Shown piece after piece: positions 1 to 10,132 of a stretch of 64,000 bases of DNA. The stretch spans positions 380,501 through 444,500 of the forward strand of contig JAZKJV010000607.1 in NCBI GenBank assembly GCA_037367405.1, in the 5' to 3' direction. The translations under genes and the position numbers were made by a program. Origin of the DNA: Ottelia alismoides (lineage: Eukaryota; Streptophyta; Magnoliopsida; Alismatales; Hydrocharitaceae). How positions within the stretch are numbered: the first letter of the stretch is position 1; every line of letters begins with the position of its first letter. The notes under the pieces were generated by a model. The model was not told the origin of the DNA. It did not search any database and was given only the letters and a program-made list of their open reading frames with translations.

Positions 1-1264
1 TCCGCGTGTGAGTCCCGCCGCAATCACCCCATCAATCATACGAGGTAAGACATCAGCAGCAAGAACAAATAGAAGGGGAGCGAGGGGACACCCCTGCCGC
101 ACCCCCCTCCTCGGCTGAAAGAAGCCCCCAACCAGGCACCCATTGAGAAGAACGGAAAGGGAGGCCGTGGTCACACAACGCCGCACCCAAGCGACCCAAA
201 CCGCCGGGAATCCCCTCCGTTAAGAACCGACCACAAGAAGCGCCAATCAAGGCAGTCATAGGCCTTAGCAAAGTCAATCTTCCATAGAATCCCCTTCGTC
301 GAATTCTTTCTCCAAGCCTCGATAATCTCAGAAGCCACCGCAAAGCAATCGGTAATTTGCCTCCCTCGAACAAATGCAGCATGTGAATGCGAGATGAGCG
401 CGTCAAGAAGGGACGCCAACCTCTTGGCCAGAACCTTTGCAATTATCAAATAGATGCCATTGGAAATAGATATCGGACGGAAGTCCTCAACGCGATTGGG
501 CGTAGAAGACTTCGGAATGAGAACAATAAGAGCCCTTTTAATTTTGTCAAATCCACGGTTTCCAGCACAAAACTCGCGCGCAACCTCCATAACATCATCA
601 GCGACTACGTCCTAGAAGTCGCGGTAGAATGCCATGGGGAACCCATCAGGTCCTCGGGCAGCGTCCGCGTTGTAATCCCAGACAGCCCCCTTGAGCTCGT
701 CCATAGTGAACGGTCGGATAAGGGTCACCGCATCCGCCGGTAAGAGAGTGGGAGCCCCACGCCCAGACCACCGCCACGAGCGCGTAGCGTGGCGCCCGAA
801 AGCACCTTTAAAAATTTCTCCCAAAGCATCGCCCAATTCCTTCTCCCCCTGAATGAGGGAGCCATTGACCATGAGAGAATTAATAGAATTGGATCGTCGT
901 CTACCACTGGCAACCCGGTGAAAAAATGCAGTGTTCGCATCACCTTCCTTAATCCACCGCAAACGCGAACGCTGGCGCCATTCAATGGTCCTCTTCCTGT
1001 CCTCCGCCCTAACCAAATCAGCGGCCGCAGCACGCTCAGCCAACTCCGCAGGAAGCAAATCTCTCTCGTTTTCCACACGATCCAACCACAGAATAACATC
1101 ATCAGCCTCCTTCCGAGCCACCATACGAGCCATGCGAGATTCCTTTTTAAAGGAAGCCAAAAGTTTCCTGAGAGACGCGAGTTTGTGATCGAAGCGGCGG
1201 GCAGCACTACCCACGTACGTGGTCTGGGCCCAATGGTTCCGAACGAAGTCCTTGAAGCTTGGCT
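1..1264 (-). pseudogene. LINE ORF2, linker and reverse transcriptase part (broken)
   Basis: Read right to left, 612-1214 encodes the region between endonuclease and RT, with the typical plant L1 wording WIKEGDANTAFFHRVASGRR and GPDGFPMAFYRDF. A stop at 609-611 follows. The next frame (171-590) carries the RT fingers: LIPKSSTPNRVEDFRPIS, then RLASLLDALISHSHAAFVRGR and KIDFAKAYDCLDW. Near 170-190 the frame shifts and continues as RRGVRQGCPLAPLLF to the left edge. Function in an intact copy is target-primed reverse transcription. The catalytic aspartate box is beyond the window. Ordinary L1-clade pol pseudogene. Confidence 0.85.
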
Positions 1265-1272
1265 CCAGCAGC

Positions 1273-1669
1273 CAGTGTTGTAAAAGTCGCCCGACTGGTC
1301 TGACTATTTGGTCCGACTAGTCTAGTCAGTGGGGTGGCCGACCGAGTACCGACTAATTCCGACTAGGCATACTAGTCGACCAATTTTTGCTTAGAGATAC
1401 CATATTTTGTTGTTTTCATAAGCAAACTTATTACAATATGCTTAGTGTTTTATTTAGATTCAATTACTTCTTTTATTTTATTATGATAGTATAAAAATGT
1501 ACAAAACCTATGTAAATATATGTATCAAAATGAGTTATATGTTTAAAATAATCATAAAATTCAAAGCCGATTAAAGTCCGACTAAACCCGATTAGTCGTC
1601 CGACTGCCGATTAGTCCTTAGTCAGTGACCCAACCGACCGAGTACCGACTACCAACTTTTGCAACCTTG
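1273..1669. mobile_element. hAT-type MITE, copy 1 (397 bp)
   Basis: A non-coding insertion in the LINE with 8-bp direct repeats CCAGCAGC on both sides (1265-1272 and 1670-1677). Imperfect terminal inverted repeats begin CAGTGTTGTAAAAGT on one side and CAAGGTTGCAAAAGT on the other. Both ends are rich in GACTAGTCGG-like subterminal repeats around an AT-rich centre. An 8-bp target duplication with CA-starting short TIRs is the hAT signature. The same family recurs in the opposite orientation at 20333-20741. Confidence 0.85.
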
Positions 1670-2414
1670 CCAGCAGCCAACACCTTTCATAACGGAAGAG
1701 CCCCCTAGGACGAAGATCTTCCAACGAATCCCAAATAATGGGGCTGTTGTCAGAGAAAGATCGCGGTCGAGAGGACACCGCACATAACGGAAAGGCCTCC
1801 ATCAAACTGACATTCGCCAAAAATCTATCAATCCGCGATCTGGAGACGTTATTCCTCCAAGTATAGGTAATGTCAATGGGAACCAGCCCCTCCAATGCCA
1901 AATCCCGAATGAACTCCATAAAGTCAATTGACCCCGGATCCTGCCCCCCGCGGCCACGAGGACGGTCATGAGAGAGCAAGGTGACGTTGAAGTCGCCCCC
2001 CGGTAACCAGGGAATATCCGCAAAAGCATAGGCCTCCTCACGTAAATCCTCCCAAAGTTCCCGCCGAGACACATGGCAGGTAGGCGCATAAATACAAGTG
2101 AATGCCAATGACGCGTTTGAGTCAGTCCTAGACAAAACCACAGACAAAGAGTGCCACCCAACCCGCATTGAGGAGGAGAACCTCGTCGAGCGCCAAGCCA
2201 AAATGATCCCGCCCGACGCGCCAACTGCATCCAGAGAGTGAAAGGCATCCATAGTCCCAGCACCGAAGGACCTCCACATAGTTTCATCCACCGCCGATAA
2301 CTTTGTTTCTTGAATAAATGCAATGTCGCATTCCCACTCGGAAATACGCGACCCCAAAGCGCGCCTCCGATCAGGGTCCCCGAGACCACGAACATTCCAG
2401 GATAATATCTTCAT
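1670..2414 (-). pseudogene. LINE ORF2, endonuclease part
   Basis: The ORF2 start codon (2412-2414) opens MKILSWNVRGLGDPDRRRAL, the standard amino end of plant L1 endonuclease/exonuclease/phosphatase domains. FIQETKLS (catalytic Glu) and GGDFNVT (catalytic Asp/Asn) follow. In an active copy this domain nicks the target DNA to prime reverse transcription. The frame stays open for about 248 codons until the MITE insertion at 1669. The ATG overlaps the ORF1 stop codon as TAATG. Confidence 0.88.
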
Positions 2415-4437
2415 TAAACACCAAGAGAGCGTCCCCCAATTAAAGAGAGGCATGCCGCCTCCGCCACCGCCTCGCGCAACGTCTGACAAGAAGAAAGCAT
2501 TGGATCTCCAAGGCGTGAGTGGATTCGTCTACTGTAGCTCTTTCCAAATCGAGAGGCGGGGGAACTCCCCGTCGCCAGGGAGACGCGGGCTCCCCCCGAT
2601 GAACAAACCAGAACGCCGCCAAGAGACCCCCCAGTAGTCCCTCCAACATCAGGCGTAGTCTGAGCCGATGGAGTCCCCTGGGATATGGGGGAGAGAGCCG
2701 AAGGAATAACATCAGGCGTAGATGGGGATGATGGAGTCCCCTGGGTTGATAATGAGAGAACCGGCAGCATGACAGGGGGCGATAAAATTTCCTCCAGATG
2801 AGCCATCGAAGACAAAGCCACCGAAGCATTGTGCTTCGGAAGGATATAGTCGGTTGTCCACGAAAGAGGGTCCGAAAGTAGAATCGGATCGGGATGAACC
2901 CGCAAATGGGCCCACGAACCGAAAGGAACAGATCCGAGTAAGGGTTGCAAAGGAAGCCTTGTCACGTGCCTCGAGAAATCCAGTTGCAATGAATCCTCCG
3001 ACAGAAGAGAAGGAATTAAGGAATGTGCATCGACCTCGAGAGAGTCCAATGCCACCAAACCGCGACAATCATGATCCGCGCACGCGTCCCAAGGGGGCTC
3101 AGACGACAGCCCAGGGGAACTGCACTCACCAGGCGACGCTTCGTAAACTCCCCTGAGGGTGGACACGTAGCGAGAAGAAGGCGTACCATCGAGCCCTGGT
3201 CCGAAGTCCGGTCCGCCACCGCAGGCGCCCGGAGAAGACGGTGAAGTACCCGTCGCCGCCGCCGGTGACAAGAAAAAGAATTCCAGCTTGAAGGTCCAGC
3301 GGCCAAGAGTCATACTCTCGAAGATAACCTTGCCAACCATAGACTTGAGAAACGTTGGAGAGCACTCGAGAAGGAGCCTCGCACACGTCCAATCTGCGCC
3401 CGGTGCGAGGCCATCGTCGAGAACAGCCAAGACTTGCCCCCAGCGACTGACAACTTTGGAAAGGACGGGCACCGTGCGGGAAAGAAATGGCACCCCCCGC
3501 ACTTCCGCCACGCAGACCTCCGACTGAGAGACCGCACCATCCGCAACGTGCAACCTCCGCCACCGGACGTCCGCAACATCGGAATGGCAAAGGAGGCTCT
3601 CCCGTTGCTCCGGGGAAAGCCCACGAACACAGCATCTAGAGGCATCCAAGATGATGAAATCCCCGCTGAAGTCGGCGCCCAAGAAGCCGAGGGTGGCAGC
3701 ACGGATCGCCTCCCAACCGACGCCAGGCCTTTGCATGACTCCCACAGCAATCAGGTGCTCCGTAGGAGCACAATGCGTCCCCTGCTGAAGCGTGAACCCA
3801 TGCAACCGCTCTCCCTGTAACTCCACCCCTTCAACCAGCTCCTCATGCAAGCGCTCCCCTCGCTCCACATCACCAGCCTCCAAGTTCCCATGCACAGCCA
3901 ACGCCAACTCCGGTGGAACCCCCGACCCACATCCCACGTCTGACCCACCGCGAAAATGGGCGGCACCCCCCCCCCACAGGTGCAAGACCCATAACCAGCT
4001 CCTCCGTATTTGGGCCACCAGCACGAACAACCTGCGCAAAAGATGGAGAATCCCTGACTCCTTTAGAACCTTCATCACGTCCACGCGGCTCCGAGCGACG
4101 CGATCCAAAGCGGTCCCTGCTACCAACAAAGTCACGACGAGTCCAGCAGGAGGACATGCGATGCCCCACCTTGCCACAAAGAAAGCACCGGTATGGCACA
4201 CGGCAAGCAGAAGCGAGATGACCTCGCACTCCACAGCGGAAGCACCGCTTCCCTGGCTTTGCATGCGTAACCTTCACCCACTCCCCCACCCCGACCCCCC
4301 TTCTCAGCACCTGACCCGCCTCCTCGCTTCTCGGTACCCTCGCCACCCTCACCACCCCCGCTGTTGCCGGCTCGGCCCCCATGCACCTCCGGTCGTGACG
4401 AGCCTACACCCTTCGCTCGCCACCAACGTTGCTCCAT
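2414..4437 (-). pseudogene. LINE ORF1 (Gag-like RNA-binding protein), frameshifted
   Basis: ORF1 reads leftwards from about 4437. One frame (3870-4382) carries two zinc knuckles, CFRCGVRGHLASAC and CFLCGKVGHRMSSC, then an Arg/Ser/Asp-rich linker. A second frame, open to the stop at 2414-2416, carries the DUF4283-like RNA-binding region (GFTLQQGTHCAPTEH, FSGDFIILDASRCCVRG) and a long Pro/Ser/Thr/Gly-rich tail. The two frames meet at a run of ten C residues at 3966-3975, the likely slippage site. Putting the knuckles before the DUF4283-like domain is common in cereal LINE ORF1 proteins, from memory. The exact start is uncertain. Confidence 0.72.
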
Positions 4438-4499
4438 CTTCTTCCTCGGACACCGTTGCTCCCCTTCGATCTAGATTTACCGATTTTGGGAGCAGCAAT

Positions 4500-4790
4500 G
4501 AGGTGATCGACCAAGGCCTTCCTTCAGAAGGTGTTTGTCACCAAGAACCTTGGTCAACTCTATACTGCGACAACATGTCTGCTACATACATTGCTATCAA
4601 TCCTGTTTTGCATAAGGGGACTAAGTGCATTGAAGTAGATTGCCACTTCGTTTGAGATGTAAGTAGAGGAAGAAAAATCATCTCCACGAAATTCCAGCTT
4701 GCAAATATATTCACCAAGGCACTACCAAAGAAACACATATCACGGTTGACTTCCGAGTTGAGCATGATCGACAGATATGCTCCAACTTGA
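4500..4790 (+). pseudogene. Ty1/copia RNase H carboxyl-terminal fragment
   Basis: The translation LYCDNMSATYIAINPVLHKG, then KCIEVDCHFV, a TGA stop at 4653-4655, LANIFTKALPKK and SELSMIDRYAPT is the conserved tail of copia polyproteins. Everything upstream (gag to RT) is missing, replaced by the LINE. This is a truncated relic of an element in plus orientation. Its family differs from copies A-D: the LTR sequence is different. Confidence 0.85.
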
Positions 4791-4800
4791 GAGGTTTATC

Positions 4801-4965
4801 TGTTTTGTTATCTTCTGTTTATTAGTTGAGACTTATTCCTATTTGTAACCTTTGAAGTCTCTTATGTAATTATCATCAGTTGAGCTCTAAGGTTTCATGC
4901 TATATAAGAAACCCCATATTCTTCAAATAAAGTATTCAATTCATTCTCTATGTTTTTCTTCCACA
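4801..4965 (+). repeat. Copia 3' LTR belonging to the fragment at 4500-4790
   Basis: It begins TGTTTTGTTATC directly after the polypurine-like GAGAGG and ends TTCCACA, giving TG...CA borders and about 165 bp. A TATA box (GCTATATAAGAAACCCC) sits near 4900 as in the other copia LTRs here. The right flank leads into MKK3 intron sequence. No matching left LTR or target duplication remains. Confidence 0.65.
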
Positions 4966-5146
4966 TTTGCAAATGAATTGACCATACCCTAGAAGAACTT
5001 GGTGTAAACCCGGCCTCTTCCATGTCAAGTAAATAGGTAGTAGAAAAAATAATAATAATTTATTGGATGGAAGATTCAGTTTTCATATAATATTCCTTTT
5101 GAGTAAATTTCCTCTAGCAAATAAAATAAGAAATGAAATACAGCAC

Positions 5147-5314
5147 CTGTAACATGAGATTAGCAGGTCCTTCATTCACAGCATACGGAAATTCCCCAGT
5201 GCCGCACTCGAATATCGCTAATCCAAGGCTCCAAATGTCAGCTGGGTAAGAATAATTATCGTTCCGGATCCTTTCTGGTGACATGTATGTAACCGTGCCC
5301 ACAAAAGTTGCACA
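5147..5314 (-). CDS. MKK3: MKK3 exon 5 (kinase activation loop and C-lobe)
   Basis: This exon encodes residues 239-294, starting [19 protein letters not shown] and ending EGPANLMLQ. It holds the second activation-loop threonine (T241), the SPE form of the APE motif and the DIWSLG helix of the kinase C-lobe. The acceptor is CAG before 5314 and the donor is CAG/GTGCTG at 5145-5146; both borders are phase 0. The wording is nearly that of Arabidopsis MKK3. The next exon would start with the ILDDPSPTPP region and is not found down to position 1, so intron 5 is at least 5.1 kb and contains the LINE and copia relics. No stop or frameshift is seen. Confidence 0.93.
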
Positions 5315-5450
5315 CTGGTCAATGCATGAGCAGAATAGTTAGAGCATTATGCTCGGACAAAATTAAGGTGAATGTACACTAAACTTGTGATGGTAATTAC
5401 AACCTATGTTGTGCAAAAATGTAATTTGCATCATATACTATACAGTGTAC

Positions 5451-5588
5451 CATAGCAATTGTGTTCTCCAATCCAGCACTTATTCCAAAGTCTGTAATCT
5501 TCGGTTCCCCCTTTAGATTGATAAGCAGGTTTGCAGGCTTTATGTCCCTGTGAACCAGGTGCCTTACTCCATGAAGGTAGCTTAGACC
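5451..5588 (-). CDS. MKK3: MKK3 exon 4 (catalytic loop and DFG)
   Basis: Residues 193-238. [20 protein letters not shown] contains the catalytic loop (H205, R206, D207, with K209 and N212). [16 protein letters not shown] contains the Mg-binding DFG (D225-G227). T235, together with T241 of exon 5, forms the T-x5-T phosphorylation motif of plant MAPKKs; these match the positions commonly mutated to make active Arabidopsis MKK3 (S235/T241, from memory). Acceptor AAG at 5589-5591, donor ATG/GTACAC at 5449-5450, phase 0 on both sides. Confidence 0.95.
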
Positions 5589-5970
5589 CTTGAATATGTA
5601 AGACATATTTAGCAGGAATATTGATGATTACTAGAAAAAGATTAATAACAAAGCTTGATAGGTTTACTGCATTATATCACCCACAAAATTGATATACATA
5701 TACAGCATAGATGATGATTATGGGAAAAATATGAATAACAGAACTTGATAAGCTTGTTATGTTTATGTGCGTCGATCTCGTCATGCAATTTGCACAAATG
5801 GCTTATTTTCTATTAAAATTGTTCTGACTGTTTATTACCCTGAATCAAATCAGATATAGCGAGAAAAATGTGGAGTGCTTATTAATGAAATTTCATAGGA
5901 GGTAAACACATTCCTAATGACGAAGATATCCCTGAACTAATGACGAAGATATCCCTGAAATGTTCCATAC

Positions 5971-6189
5971 ATGCAAAAGTTTCTGAACCATGCAGGCAAG
6001 GATGGGCTCCGGGATAAACTTTTGCACACGCAGGACATCTGCAAGCGAGCCTCCATCCATATATTCCAATGCAATACTGATTTGGCCTGAATCTGGGGTG
6101 TAAAATGCTCCATGGAACTCCACAAGACCTTCATAGCAGGGTGCTTCGCACAGTGTTCGTATCTCATTCAGTAGTTGTACTCTTTTTTC
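5971..6189 (-). CDS. MKK3: MKK3 exon 3 (helix C to hinge and helix D/E)
   Basis: Residues 120-192, beginning EKRVQLLNEIRTLCEAPCYE. It includes the helix-C glutamate (E128), the block FHGAFYTPDSGQISIALEYM with the hinge, GGSLADVL, and the VQKLLH end. The acceptor is preceded by a T-rich tract and CAAG (6190-6191); the donor is CAT/GTATGG (5969-5970). The frame joins exon 2 exactly (INLFER then EKRVQ), so exon 3 belongs with exon 2 at 51564-51818 despite about 45 kb between them. Intron 3 to exon 4 is only 382 bp. Confidence 0.93.
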
Positions 6190-6719
6190 CTTGAGAATAA
6201 AAAAACATCCTTTTAGAAAAAGCTAATTTCCCAAATAAGAACGAGTTATTAAAGACAGTATAAATGAAGGACCAAAACCATGCTTCAAAGTGAGAAGGAC
6301 TTCAAACAATGTGTCATTCCACTATTGAAATCCCAAATAATTTCAATTTAGGAGAATCAAAAATACCGTGCAAATTCTAAGATCTAACAGCCAGCTTCAG
6401 ACAATGGGTTGATTCCACTATAAAAGTCCCAAGATAATAATTCTTCTTACTAAAGAGCCTAAGAGCGGGCTCAAATTCTTGGATCCAACAATTGAGAAAG
6501 CATTAAACTCTGACATCAGATAATGGTAATCTGTCCTCAATGAAGATAATAGTGACACCAAGGGTTGCTAGGGAGAGACCAACTTGACTCAGATTTTATC
6601 CATAAAATTAAAATAAAGTGTGATCACAAAGCACCATTGCATGTAAAAGAGTTTTTCATGATGGTTTTCTCATGGAACCATCAATGTTACCTTGTAAATC
6701 ATAAAGCATGATTCATCGT
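6190..6719. other. Intron sequence with nothing recognisable
   Basis: This stretch next to exon 3 is AT-rich, has no long open frame and shows no terminal repeats or target duplications that can be seen by eye. It is probably ancestral MKK3 intron sequence. Confidence 0.5.
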
Positions 6720-7060
6720 TAAAGGCTTCGCCCTAACTTCGTCCAAACTTATGGGGTGGATTTATTTGATACCTTCTCTAATATAACTTTTGGACTCTTT
6801 GGATTCTTCTTGTTGTTATTCACCATCATTAGTCTTTCTATTAACTTAATGTGAGGAATGCATTAGTATGAGGATTTTGAGGAGGTAATCTACATGCAGC
6901 AGCCACCCGAATTAGACGTTTGGGGAGAGTATCATAAGGGTTTTTCCGCTGAAGAAGGTCATTTATGACCTTAAGCAAAGTCCAAGAATAGCGGTCAAGA
7001 AGCTCTCAAAAATGCTAAAGATCAACGGTTTACTGGATGGTTCCCAAATCATTTATTATT
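6720..7060 (+). pseudogene. Degenerate copia reverse transcriptase fragment
   Basis: Scattered plus-strand similarity to copia RT is visible: a [18 protein letters not shown] stretch near 6720-6780, then VIYMQQPPE near 6890 and IYDLKQSP near 6965, separated by stops and shifts. It is out of order with the protease that starts near 7090. It is therefore a different or rearranged copy and not the upstream part of element A1. Confidence 0.6.
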
Positions 7061-7089
7061 TACTAGGAGGATGGGTTGAGGCAATATAG

Positions 7090-8019
7090 CGATGTTATGA
7101 TCTGATATTACAGAATGGATTATGGATTCGGAGGCGTCGCATCACATATGTGGAGATAGAGGTCTGTTTGCAGACATGTTTCCCCTGGCAGAACAATTGT
7201 CATAGCCGATGGCACCCATTCCCCAATTACAGGATAGAGGGATATCGGTTTGATGCCTTTGATGCATCTACAGAATGTGTTGCATGCCCCTTATTTATCT
7301 ATGAATTTATTGTCCATTAGCCAGATTACAAAGGACTTGTATTGTCATGCTATTGTTGACCCATCTTCTCTTATATTTCAGGACATTCTTACGGGCAGGG
7401 TGATTGGTTGTGGCCGTGAGCAGGGAGGCCTCTATCGACTAGTCTGAACTCCATATGTTGGTTTATCCTCTCATCCTACAGGATCAGTCTCCCCATTCAC
7501 GTGGCACATGCACTTCGGTCACCTTCCTCTTCAGAAGATGTGTCATGTTCTCCCTCAGATCTCACCTCGCTCATCCTTCCAGTGTGAGGCATGTCAGTTA
7601 GGGAAGCACCACCGGTCTGTCTTTCCTGGTCGTTAGGGTCGAAGCAGTAGCACCTTTTTTGAGTTATTTCATGTTGACATTTCGGGACCGTGTCGTGTAT
7701 CCGATCACCAGGGATACAGATTTTACCTAGTTGTGCTTGATTATTTTTCTCGTTTGTGATGGGTTTTCTTATTAGAAAAAAACTGAGGTTGGGGATGTGA
7801 TCAAATTTTTTATCAATAATGTTTTTCCTCTTCAATCTAATTTGTGAACTGACAATGCATTAAAATTATGTACTTGTGCACTTTCACAGTTCTTCTCATC
7901 TTGTAGTATTGTTCATCAAACTTCATGTGCCTACACGTCTCAACAAAATGGTATTGCAGAACGAAAGCATCATCACTTACTTTATGTTTACTTGAACTCT
8001 TCTTATTCAGAGTTGTATC
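7090..8019 (+). pseudogene. A1 protease and integrase amino half
   Basis: Recognisable pieces are the DSxASHH protease site (DSG changed to DSE), HLQNVLHAPYLSMNLLSISQ, the integrase zinc region HMHFGHLPLQKM and CEACQLGKHHRS, and FELFHVDISGPCRV of the DDE fold. TAG and TGA stops occur near 7446 and 7636. After about 7780 the frame is scrambled but QQNGIAERKHHH-like DNA is still visible at 7940-7975. Confidence 0.8.
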
Positions 8020-8163
8020 TGTTGGGAAACGCAAAATGAGTATATGTTATTCCTTAGCCCTAGGCTCTCTTATATAGGAGAGTAGCCTATGGGTAAATTA
8101 CATAAAGAGGATAACAAGAAAATAAAATAGCAAAGAGACACAATAACTATATATGCGTCAACA
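8020..8163 (-). repeat. A2 3' LTR
   Basis: Borders are TGTTG...CAACA. On the minus strand it carries TATGTAATTTACCC followed by CTATATAAGAGAGCC (TATA box), as in its partner LTR. The adjacent internal sequence on the minus strand is the purine tract TTGAGGGGGAG. Confidence 0.93.
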
Positions 8164-8170
8164 CTCCCCC

Positions 8171-10090
8171 TCAAGATGGAGCATAGATGTCAATCATGCT
8201 CAGCTTGGAAGCACACTTCTGAAATGGGCCACGTAACAATGCCTTGGTGAATATATCTGCAGTCTGGTTCTCTGAAATGACATGGGATGTGGTAATGAAT
8301 CCTTTCTGAATCATATCACGTATGAAGTGGCAATCCACCTCAATATGCTTGGTCCGTTCATGGAATGCAGGATTGTTTGCAATGAACAACGCAGCCTGAT
8401 TATCACACTCTAAGTTCATAGGAAGTGGTATATCTAAGCATAAATCTGTCAGCACCGCTTTCACCCACATCATCTCTGTAGTAGCCTGGGCCATAGCCCT
8501 ATATTCGGATTCAGCACTGGATCTAGCTACCACAGTTTGCTTCTTGCTCCTCCATGAGACTAGGGCATCTCCAACATAGACAGCATACCCTGAGGTGGAC
8601 TTCCTATCCTTAGGTGTGTGAGGAAGACTATAAGGTAGGACTAGACGCAACTTCTGAAGCGGTAAATGACCAAAACGCAGATGCCACAGGAGAGGAGATA
8701 CTTGTTCTGCGGGAGAGGCTGTGATTCCGGCAAACGGGGTCTGGTTCAGACGATAAAGGCCTCCTTGCTCATAGCCATGACCAATCACGTTGCCCGTACG
8801 GATGTCCTGAAAAATCAAGGAAGATGAATCAAAAATAGCACGACAATGAAGATCCTTCGTAATCTGACTAATCGACAACAGATTCATAGAAAAATGCGGT
8901 GCATGTAAAACATTCTTAAGCTGCATAGAGGATGTCAGTCTAATCTCCCCCTGACCCGTGATAGGAGAATGTGTGCCATTGGCAATCACTACTGTCCGTC
9001 CTGGAGGAATCTGAGTATATCCTGTAAGTAGACCCTGGTCGCCACATAGATGATGTGTAGCACCCGAGTCCATGATCCATGGCAATGTATCCGATCTACT
9101 ACTGTGAAGAGCAAGTGTACTACCTGAAGTACTCGTAGAGGCAGAAGCAGACACAGCAGCATCAGTATGATTCTCTGTCGACGGTGCTGGGCCAGATGGT
9201 GGTATAATGCCCCTAAGACGGGCAACTAGATCATCAAATCGTTGATCCAGTGTAGCTGCAGATGGGGGCTCTATCTGCTCAGCGGCTCGTGCGGATGCAG
9301 GAAATCCATGCTTTGAGTAGCATGTATCTTCAGTATGTCCGACTCGGTGACAATATGAGCATGTTGGCCTAGTACGGCCACCCCTTCCACGAGGGGTACG
9401 TCCACGTCCCTGATGATGAAATCCGCGACCTCTGTTGGCCGCCATAGCTGAGGGATTCTGATTCGCTGCTGCTGACGGTACTGTAATCCTGCTCAATCTG
9501 TGAAAAGCTTCCTCCATGGGAGGAATAGTCGAGTCTGCCAAAATCTGTGAACGTGCTGCCTCGTACTCAGGATCAAGTGCAGCTAGGAACACGCCCACCA
9601 TCGTCGCATTCCTGTATGTCTTCTGTTGTTCTGGTGTAGCTGTCAAGGGCATGAAGCTATACAGCTTCTCGAACATTCCTCTCAGTGATGTATAGAGAGA
9701 ATGTAGAGGGCGATCATTCTGCTTGATGGTGAATATATCATGCTGAAGTTGCAGAATCTTTGTCTCGTTCTTTGCTTGGGAATATGTAGCCGCCAGAATG
9801 TCCCACATATCCTTTGTTGTGGGTTGATGGAGAATGTCATTGGCAATCTCAATTGCCAACGTACCAGATAGCCAAACTTTGGCGTATGCGTCATCAGCCT
9901 CCCAGGAGGCATAGATTCCAGTCTTCTCAGCAGGCTCTGGTTCGGTAAGAATATGCTTCTTACCAGTAGACTTCATCATGCTCATGAACTGCATTGCCCA
10001 CAGTTCATAATTGGTACCGTCCATCTTGACAATAGACGCTGGACCACGGAATGCACCAATAGATGGGAGATCTGCCTTGCTCTCTGACAT
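8171..10090 (-). CDS. A2 Gag-protease-RNase H fusion polyprotein (639 aa)
   Basis: I take the ATG at 10088-10090 (MSESKADLPSIGAF) because sister elements B, C and D start at the same place. Gag is residues 1 to about 250 (MDGTNYELWAMQFM, and a CCHC knuckle CSYCHRVGHTEDTC). Protease follows with WIMDSGATHHLC, then the pre-integrase region to HLRFGHLPLQKL. About 15 residues later the frame joins RNase H at PKDRKSTSGY, with SAESEYRAMAQ and CDNQAALFIANN. Integrase core and RT are deleted without breaking the frame. It stays open to the stop before the LTR, so purifying use or a very recent origin is likely. Products would be capsid, protease and a partial RNase H lacking the first Asp region. Confidence 0.85.
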   Translation of the reverse strand: MSESKADLPSIGAFRGPASIVKMDGTNYELWAMQFMSMMKSTGKKHILTEPEPAEKTGIYASWEADDAYAKVWLSGTLAIEIANDILHQPTTKDMWDILAATYSQAKNETKILQLQHDIFTIKQNDRPLHSLYTSLRGMFEKLYSFMPLTATPEQQKTYRNATMVGVFLAALDPEYEAARSQILADSTIPPMEEAFHRLSRITVPSAAANQNPSAMAANRGRGFHHQGRGRTPRGRGGRTRPTCSYCHRVGHTEDTCYSKHGFPASARAAEQIEPPSAATLDQRFDDLVARLRGIIPPSGPAPSTENHTDAAVSASASTSTSGSTLALHSSRSDTLPWIMDSGATHHLCGDQGLLTGYTQIPPGRTVVIANGTHSPITGQGEIRLTSSMQLKNVLHAPHFSMNLLSISQITKDLHCRAIFDSSSLIFQDIRTGNVIGHGYEQGGLYRLNQTPFAGITASPAEQVSPLLWHLRFGHLPLQKLRLVLPYSLPHTPKDRKSTSGYAVYVGDALVSWRSKKQTVVARSSAESEYRAMAQATTEMMWVKAVLTDLCLDIPLPMNLECDNQAALFIANNPAFHERTKHIEVDCHFIRDMIQKGFITTSHVISENQTADIFTKALLRGPFQKCASKLSMIDIYAPS

Positions 10091-10132
10091 ATTGAAGAAG
10101 AAGACTGGAACGATTGACAAATACTGTGATTT

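Larger units (their letters stand above)
1..4470 (-). mobile_element. L1-type non-LTR retrotransposon (LINE), incomplete at the left edge
   Basis: A minus-strand LINE occupies this stretch: ORF1 with a CCHC zinc-knuckle pair on the right, then an apurinic-like endonuclease, a linker and the first part of a reverse transcriptase running off the left edge. The 3' UTR, tail and catalytic FADD box of the RT are outside the window. The right (5') limit is approximate, placed where copia sequence begins near 4480. A hAT MITE (1273-1669) interrupts ORF2. The reading frames carry at least two frameshifts and one stop, so this copy is dead. It lies on the 3' side of MKK3 exon 5, probably inside the next intron. 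Confidence 0.88.

Noticed and set aside
2414..4264. A single 616-codon protein read from the minus strand
   Set aside because: The right-hand part of this frame is out of phase; the zinc knuckles are in another frame. It is a frameshifted LINE ORF1, not a novel gene.
3792..4655. A 287-codon plus-strand frame
   Set aside because: Mostly antisense of LINE ORF1 with a chance run into the copia RNase H tail.
5114..6167. Several separate small kinase genes
   Set aside because: The pieces have exact splice borders and common phase, so they are exons of one MKK3 gene.
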